Origin: Enhygromyxa salina
GTDB lineage: Bacteria; Myxococcota_A; Polyangia; Nannocystales; Nannocystaceae
DNA length: 50,225 bases
Assembly (NCBI RefSeq): GCF_002994615.1
Contig: NZ_PVNK01000209.1
Location: 1 to 50,225 of the forward strand
Reading direction: 5' to 3'
Shown here in pieces: positions 45,995 through 50,225 of this stretch. The translations under genes and the position numbers were made by a program. Positions within the stretch are counted from its first letter, which is position 1. Each line of letters opens with the position of its first letter. The notes beneath the pieces were generated by a model. It made no database searches. It saw nothing but the letters and a program-made list of their open reading frames with translations, and was not told the origin of the DNA.

Positions 45995-47164
45995 TCAGCG
46001 TGCGGCGTGGTCGCGGACCTTGGCTGCGAAGCGCTCGAACAGGCGGTCGGAGTCGTTGGGGCCGGGCGCGGCCTCGGGGTGATACTGGACCCCGGACACG
46101 GGCCGGCCGTCGAGCTCGAGCCCGGCCACGGTCCGATCGAACAAGTTGAGGTGGGTCAGGGTCGCGCCCGCGCCGAGGCTGTCGATGTCGACGGCGAAGC
46201 CGTGATTTTGCGAGGTGATCGCTATTGAACGGTCGCGCTCGTCGCGGACCGGGTGGTTGCCGCCGTGGTGGCCGAACTTGAGCTTGTAGGTCTGCCCGCC
46301 GAGCGCGAGGCACAAGAGCTGGTGCCCGAGGCAGATGCCGAAGATCGGCAGGCGCTCGCTCGCGTCCACGAGCTCGCGCAGGGCCGCGATCACGTGCTCG
46401 AGCGCGGCCGGATCGCCGGGCCCGTTCGACAGCAGGACCCCGTCGGGCCGGGCCGCGAGGACCTCGGCGACCGGCGTCGAGGCCGGGACCACGGTCGTCT
46501 CGATCCCCTGATCGCGAAGCTTGCGCAGGATGTTGCGCTTGATCCCGAAGTCGTAGGCGATCACGCGCGCGGCCACGGGCGGGGTCGCGCGCGCACCCCA
46601 GCTCGGCGTGTCCCAGGTGTAGCGCGCTGGGGTCGTGACCGCGTCGACGAGGTTGCGACCGAGCATCGGCGGGGCCGCGGCCGCGCGGGCGCGCAGGGCC
46701 TCGACGTCGTCGGTCTCGCTGCTGAGCGCGGCCATCATCGCCCCCTGCTCGCGCAGGTGCCGGGTCAGCGCGCGGGTGTCGATCTCGGCGATCCCGACCA
46801 CGCCCCGGCCCGCGAGCCAGTCGTGGAGGCTGGCGGTCGAGCGATGGTTGGACACGACCGGCGACAGCGAGCGGATGACCAGGCCCTCCGCGGCCGGCTT
46901 GTCCGACTCCTCGTCGTCGGGGTTGGTCCCGACGTTGCCGATCTCGACCGCGGTCAGGCACACGATCTGCCCGGCATAAGAAGGATCGCTGACGATCTCC
47001 TGGTAGCCGTAGAGCGAGGTGTTGAACACCAGCTCACCGATCGCCGTGCCCCGGGCGCCGAAGCTGCGCCCGCGAAACACCCGGCCGTCGGCCAGGACCA
47101 GCAAGCCTGATCCGTGGTAGCGCGGGTCTTGGTGGTTGTCAGCCCGACTCACGGCGGCCCGCAT
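45995..47164 (-). CDS. carA: carbamoyl-phosphate synthase small subunit
   Basis: 389 residues, normal. The glutamine amidotransferase subunit feeding ammonia to CarB for arginine and pyrimidine synthesis. The N-terminal CPSase_sm_chain domain has ADGRVFRGRSFG, FNTSLYGYQEI and IDTRALTRHLREQG. The C-terminal GATase has LLSNGPGDP, the nucleophile Cys in FGICLGHQLL, GHHGGNHPV, ITSQNHGFAVD and the His in VQYHPEAAPGP. No carB is adjacent in the window. Its arginine role is notable next to a cyanophycin system, though 29 kb separates them. GAGG lies 10 nt before the ATG at 47164. Confidence 0.97.
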   Translation of the reverse strand: MRAAVSRADNHQDPRYHGSGLLVLADGRVFRGRSFGARGTAIGELVFNTSLYGYQEIVSDPSYAGQIVCLTAVEIGNVGTNPDDEESDKPAAEGLVIRSLSPVVSNHRSTASLHDWLAGRGVVGIAEIDTRALTRHLREQGAMMAALSSETDDVEALRARAAAAPPMLGRNLVDAVTTPARYTWDTPSWGARATPPVAARVIAYDFGIKRNILRKLRDQGIETTVVPASTPVAEVLAARPDGVLLSNGPGDPAALEHVIAALRELVDASERLPIFGICLGHQLLCLALGGQTYKLKFGHHGGNHPVRDERDRSIAITSQNHGFAVDIDSLGAGATLTHLNLFDRTVAGLELDGRPVSGVQYHPEAAPGPNDSDRLFERFAAKVRDHAAR

Positions 47165-47197
47165 ATCACGTTCGCCTCAGACCAGCTACCATGGCCC

Positions 47198-48007
47198 ATG
47201 GTGGCGACGAGCCGACCAAAGGCCTCGATCTTGTTGATCGGCAACGAGCTGCTCTCGGGCAAGATCCGCGACGAGAACGGCTGGTACCTGACCCAGGTCT
47301 GCCGGCGCCGCGGCATCGAGGTGCGCGAGATCGCGGTCGTGCCCGACGAGATCGACACGATCGGCGCCGCGCTCTTGCGCCTGCTGCAGGAGGTCCCGCT
47401 GGTGTTCACCTCCGGCGGCGTCGGCCCCACCCACGACGATCTCACGATCGAGGCGATCGCGCGGGCCACGAAGCGCCCGATCGTCCGCGACGCCCAGATG
47501 GAGGCGATCTTGCGCGAGCACTACGCCGGCCGCTCGACCGAGACCGCGCTGCGCATGGCCGACGTGCCCGAGGGGACCAAGCTGCGCGCGCTGCCCGGCT
47601 GGCCGGTCATGCGCCTCGACCTCGAGCCCGGCGAGCAGTTCGAGCCGCACCCGCCGCTGGCCCACGCCGCCCGCCTCTACATCCTGCCGGGGATCCCTGC
47701 CCTGCTCCGGTCGAAGATCGAGACCCTCGAGGGCCTCGACGGCGAGCTCCCCGACGTCCGCGACTGGGCCCTGGTCACCCTCCACACCCGCCTCGAAGAG
47801 AGCCGCCTCGCGCCCTTCCTCGACTCGGTCGTCGCCGCGTTCACGGACGTGGAGATCGGCTCCTATCCGCGCTGGGATGCCGACGAGAGCGGGCGCCTCC
47901 GGGTCCGGGTCAAGGTCACCTTCGAGTCGGGCGACCCCGAGCGAGCCGAGGCGGCCCGCGTGACCCTGGCCAACAGCCTCGACCCCGCCGACATCCTGGA
48001 CGAGTAG
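47198..48007 (+). CDS. MoaB/CinA-type nucleotide-binding domain protein
   Basis: 269 residues. The molybdopterin-binding (MoCF) fold of the CinA N-terminus is clear: ILLIGNELLSGKIRDENGWYL, VREIAVVPDEIDTIGAAL, VFTSGGVGPTHDDLTIEAIA and ILPGIPALL. It lacks the C-terminal CinA amidase domain, so it is a COG1058-only protein; relatives hydrolyse nucleotide cofactors or act as FAD-synthetase-like enzymes. The substrate here is not settled. ATG 47198 has TACCAT 5 nt upstream; ATG 47191 is out of frame. It diverges from carA across a 33-bp gap. Confidence 0.9.
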   Translation: MVATSRPKASILLIGNELLSGKIRDENGWYLTQVCRRRGIEVREIAVVPDEIDTIGAALLRLLQEVPLVFTSGGVGPTHDDLTIEAIARATKRPIVRDAQMEAILREHYAGRSTETALRMADVPEGTKLRALPGWPVMRLDLEPGEQFEPHPPLAHAARLYILPGIPALLRSKIETLEGLDGELPDVRDWALVTLHTRLEESRLAPFLDSVVAAFTDVEIGSYPRWDADESGRLRVRVKVTFESGDPERAEAARVTLANSLDPADILDE

Positions 48008-48102
48008 CCAGTCGCTGCGACAGCCGCGCGCCCGGCCGCCCTCAGCGGCGAGCCCCGACGTTCACCGTGGTCTGGGCCGTGGTGGGTTTTTCAGTAGCCT
48101 GC

Positions 48103-48108
48103 TAGGGT
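48103..48108 (+). promoter_or_regulatory. -10 hexamer abutting an ATG start
   Basis: TAGGGT ends 6 nt before ATG 48115, with no Shine-Dalgarno sequence. Confidence 0.35.
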
Positions 48109-48114
48109 GCGGCC

Positions 48115-48627
48115 ATGCGCGCGACCAGTACGCTTGTGCTGACGGCGGTCCTGGGCCTGGGGCTCACGGCCTGCTTGCCCAAGGACCACCCCGAAGCCGA
48201 GTGGATGAAGCCGCCCAAGAGCTACGATCCGATCAAGACCGAAGGCCTGACCTTCAACAAGGACGGGCTCGACGCGCTGACCCTCAAGGAGAAGGGCGAC
48301 GAGCGCGACGCCTACGTCGAGTCGCTCAAGGCCGAGGGCGCGTTCAAGGGCCAGGCCAAGTGTCAAAGCGGCGCCGGGACCGGAGACCTCGACCACTCGC
48401 AGTGGGGCGACTACGAGCTGACCTGCGACGCGGGCACGATCCTGTTCGACATCGAGCTCAAGTACCACCTGTTCACGACCCGCGCGGTCGGCAAGCCGCT
48501 GAGCGCCAACGCCTACGTAGAATTTGGTGGCACTTTGGTCGATTTCGACTATCACGACGAGTCAAAGCCGCGCTCGATCACCGCCAAGGTCATGGTCGGT
48601 GAGAACCTCTCGCGGCTCAAAGATTAG
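48115..48627 (+). CDS. lipoprotein of unknown function
   Basis: 170 residues. Signal peptide with lipobox GLTA-Cys20. The mature part is Lys/Asp-rich and likely a beta structure (GDYELTCDAGTILFDIELKYHLFTT, then ANAYVEFGGTLVDFDY, then SITAKVMVGENL) with two further Cys (AKCQS, LTCDA) that could pair. The family is not recognised. TAGGGT lies 6 nt before the ATG. It is placed between the MoaB-domain gene and the TerC-family gene without clear functional ties. Confidence 0.8.
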   Translation: MRATSTLVLTAVLGLGLTACLPKDHPEAEWMKPPKSYDPIKTEGLTFNKDGLDALTLKEKGDERDAYVESLKAEGAFKGQAKCQSGAGTGDLDHSQWGDYELTCDAGTILFDIELKYHLFTTRAVGKPLSANAYVEFGGTLVDFDYHDESKPRSITAKVMVGENLSRLKD

Positions 48628-48704
48628 CGCGACGCTCGCAGACTGGCGCGACATTCGCCGGTTGCGTCGGCCTCCCCCTAGAACCGAGCCTCAGGACTAC
48701 ACAT

Positions 48705-49715
48705 TTGGGTTTCGCAAGCGTCGGCTCACCGCTGCTCTGGGGCGCCTTCTTGGTGGGCGTCCTGTTCATGCTCGCCCTCGATCTCGGCGTGTTCCACAAG
48801 GACACGCACCGGGTCACCTCGCGTGAAGCGCTGATCTGGTCGGCGGTCTGGGTCACGCTCTCGCTGTGCTTTTGCAGCTTCGTGTGGTGGCAGTTCGGCC
48901 GCAAGCCCGCGCTCGAGTGGCTCTCGGCCTACGTGATCGAGAAGTCGCTGAGCGTCGACAACATCTTCGTCTTCATCGTCATCTTCCGCTACATGAAGGT
49001 CCCGCGCGACCACCTCCACCGGGTGCTGTTCGCCGGGATCCTCGGCGCGCTGATCCTCCGGGCGGCGTTCATCCTCGTCGGCCTCGGGCTGATCGAGCTG
49101 TTCACGTGGTCGCTGTACCTGTTCGGCGGGTTCTTGATCTTCACCGGCCTCAAGCTACTGATCGCCGGCGATGACGAGCCCGGCGAGGACGCAGGCGACT
49201 CCTGGGTCAAGCGCAAGGCCGAGCAGTGGATGCGAGTCACCCGCGACTTCGAGGGCCCCAAGTTCTTCGTCAAGAACGACGGCAAGTGGTTCGCAACCAC
49301 GCTCTTCGTGTGCCTGCTGATGGTCGAGACCGCCGACGTGATCTTCGCGCTCGACTCGATCCCCGCGATCTTCGGCATCTCCCGCGACCCCTTCATCGTG
49401 TTCACGAGCAACGTGTGCGCGGTGCTCGGCCTCCGGGCGATGTTCTTCCTGCTCGAGAACGTGATCGACCGCTTCCACTACCTGCCCTACGGGCTTGGTC
49501 TGGTGCTCGCGTTCATCGGGGTCAAGATGGTGCTCGCCGAGGGCCTCGGCGGCATGGGGCTCTACGCGCTCGGGGTCTCGGAGCGCGCGTGGCTCGAGCC
49601 CTTCGAGGTCCCGATCGGGCTGTCGCTGGGCCTGGTCGCCGTGGTCCTGCTGATCTCCGTGCTCGCGAGCTTGCTGCTGCCGCCGCCCGCGTCGAGCTCG
49701 GGCGACGCAGACTGA
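48705..49715 (+). CDS. TerC-family (Alx-like) membrane protein
   Basis: 336 residues with about 8-9 membrane helices. TerC family marks: LALDLGVFHKD, EWLSAYVIEKSLSVDNIFVFIVIF, PRDHLHRVLFAGILGALILRAAFI, then in the second half VCLLMVETADVIFALDSIPAIFGISRDPFIVFTSN and FFLLENVIDRFHYL. Intramembrane Asp residues in the SVDN and FALDS motifs fit metal (Mn2+) export as in Alx/MntX-type members. No ATG is available; TTG 48705 follows AGGA at good spacing. No yybP-ykoY-type riboswitch was recognised in the 77 bp upstream. The gene stands alone. Confidence 0.95.
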   Translation: MGFASVGSPLLWGAFLVGVLFMLALDLGVFHKDTHRVTSREALIWSAVWVTLSLCFCSFVWWQFGRKPALEWLSAYVIEKSLSVDNIFVFIVIFRYMKVPRDHLHRVLFAGILGALILRAAFILVGLGLIELFTWSLYLFGGFLIFTGLKLLIAGDDEPGEDAGDSWVKRKAEQWMRVTRDFEGPKFFVKNDGKWFATTLFVCLLMVETADVIFALDSIPAIFGISRDPFIVFTSNVCAVLGLRAMFFLLENVIDRFHYLPYGLGLVLAFIGVKMVLAEGLGGMGLYALGVSERAWLEPFEVPIGLSLGLVAVVLLISVLASLLLPPPASSSGDAD

Positions 49716-49761
49716 CTCCCCGCACCGCTCGAAATCGCGCAGTTTTGCGTCGCATCCAGGT

Positions 49762-49767
49762 TATGCT
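49762..49767 (+). promoter_or_regulatory. -10 hexamer abutting a GTG start
   Basis: TATGCT ends 6 nt before GTG 49774. Confidence 0.45.
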
Positions 49768-49773
49768 CGGCCC

Positions 49774-50225
49774 GTGGCCGACCTCGACCGCTACCTGCGG
49801 TATCTCCAGCGTGACGACGTCACAGAGCTCGTGCTCCAGACCGGCAAGGTCGCGGCGCTCAAGCTGACGTCGGGCAAGCTGCATCCTCTAACCAAGAGCC
49901 CCCTCGGCAGCGCCCACATCGTGACCTTGCTCGAGGGCGTGAACTGGGGGCCCCTCGTGCCCAGGCACGACACGGGCGGCCAGAGCCAGGCTGCGTCGAG
50001 CAACGGCGTCGACTATCGCTGTCGGATCGCCCGGCGCGAGGGCCAGCTGCAAGTTCGCGTGCTGTCCGACGAGAGCCCGCCGGTCCAGGCGCAGCAGGCC
50101 CCGGCGCAGCAGGCCCCGGCGCCCTCGCCCTCGCCCTCGCCCAGGGTCACGCCCACGCCCTCGCCCAGGGTCACATCCACACCCTCGCCCTCGCCCTCGC
50201 CCAGGGTCACGCCCACTCCCAAGCC
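49774..50225 (+). CDS. N-terminus of a probable PilT/GspE-type ATPase, cut by window end
   Basis: Open from GTG 49774 to the window end (150 residues, no stop). It begins VADLDRYLRYLQRDDVTELVLQTGK, then AALKLTSGKLHPL and VDYRCRIARREGQLQVRVL, resembling the N-terminal domain of PilT-like retraction ATPases in myxobacteria. A Pro/Ser/Thr-rich linker follows (PSPSPSPRV repeats, 50110-50222). No Walker motif is inside the window, so the call is a guess from the N-terminal pattern. Confidence 0.5.
   Translation, partial: MADLDRYLRYLQRDDVTELVLQTGKVAALKLTSGKLHPLTKSPLGSAHIVTLLEGVNWGPLVPRHDTGGQSQAASSNGVDYRCRIARREGQLQVRVLSDESPPVQAQQAPAQQAPAPSPSPSPRVTPTPSPRVTSTPSPSPSPRVTPTPK

Noticed and set aside
48628..48704. 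yybP-ykoY manganese riboswitch before the TerC-family gene
   Set aside because: The gap is only 77 bp and shows no matching stems. A plain AGGA ribosome binding site explains the start.

Overview
The window is GC-rich, densely coded bacterial DNA. Its gene content points to a myxobacterium, most likely of the Nannocystis/Enhygromyxa/Plesiocystis side (inference). The pointers are an MglA-family GTPase, two large Ser/Thr kinases, a PilR-type regulator beside pilins, many lipoproteins with Asp/Gly/Ser-rich linkers, and strong third-position GC that creates long false ORFs on the opposite strands. No tRNA, rRNA, CRISPR array, transposase or phage gene was seen.

Layout: 1-453 is a gene-free block of 140-bp repeats. 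456-5423 holds an acidic membrane protein, a lipoprotein isoaspartyl peptidase, an unknown secreted protein and a PP2C phosphatase fused to a cyclic-nucleotide domain. 5550-9781 holds small membrane proteins, a thioredoxin-TPR lipoprotein and a winged-helix/Mrr-type nuclease. 9897-22172 is a long minus-strand run: valS, low-molecular-weight phosphatase, iadA, parvulin, cphB, cphA, a CphA-like Mur ligase lacking ATP-grasp, and a GT-C glycosyltransferase. This gives synthesis (CphA), depolymerisation (CphB) and dipeptide cleavage (IadA) of cyanophycin in one place. 22311-28583 holds a response regulator, a methyltransferase, and a type IV pilus group (sigma-54 activator, two pilins, a helical-repeat protein). 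28740-34585 holds a PEGA-domain Ser/Thr kinase, small proteins, a histidine kinase and the MglA-like GTPase. 34826-41765 is a heat-shock run in the order Thg1-like protein, hemW, hrcA, grpE, dnaK, dnaJ. 41789-50225 holds another Ser/Thr kinase, lipoproteins (one a degenerate LytM protein), carA, a CinA/MoaB-domain protein, a TerC-family protein and the start of a probable PilT-type ATPase cut by the window end.

A recurring architecture stands out. About seventeen genes have a TANNNT-like hexamer ending only 5-9 nt before the start codon, without a Shine-Dalgarno sequence, as expected for leaderless mRNAs. The pattern also selects several GTG/TTG starts. Other cross-cutting signals are in-frame short tandem repeats inside core genes, a palindrome that contains stop codons, and a dispersed relative of the 140-bp repeat.
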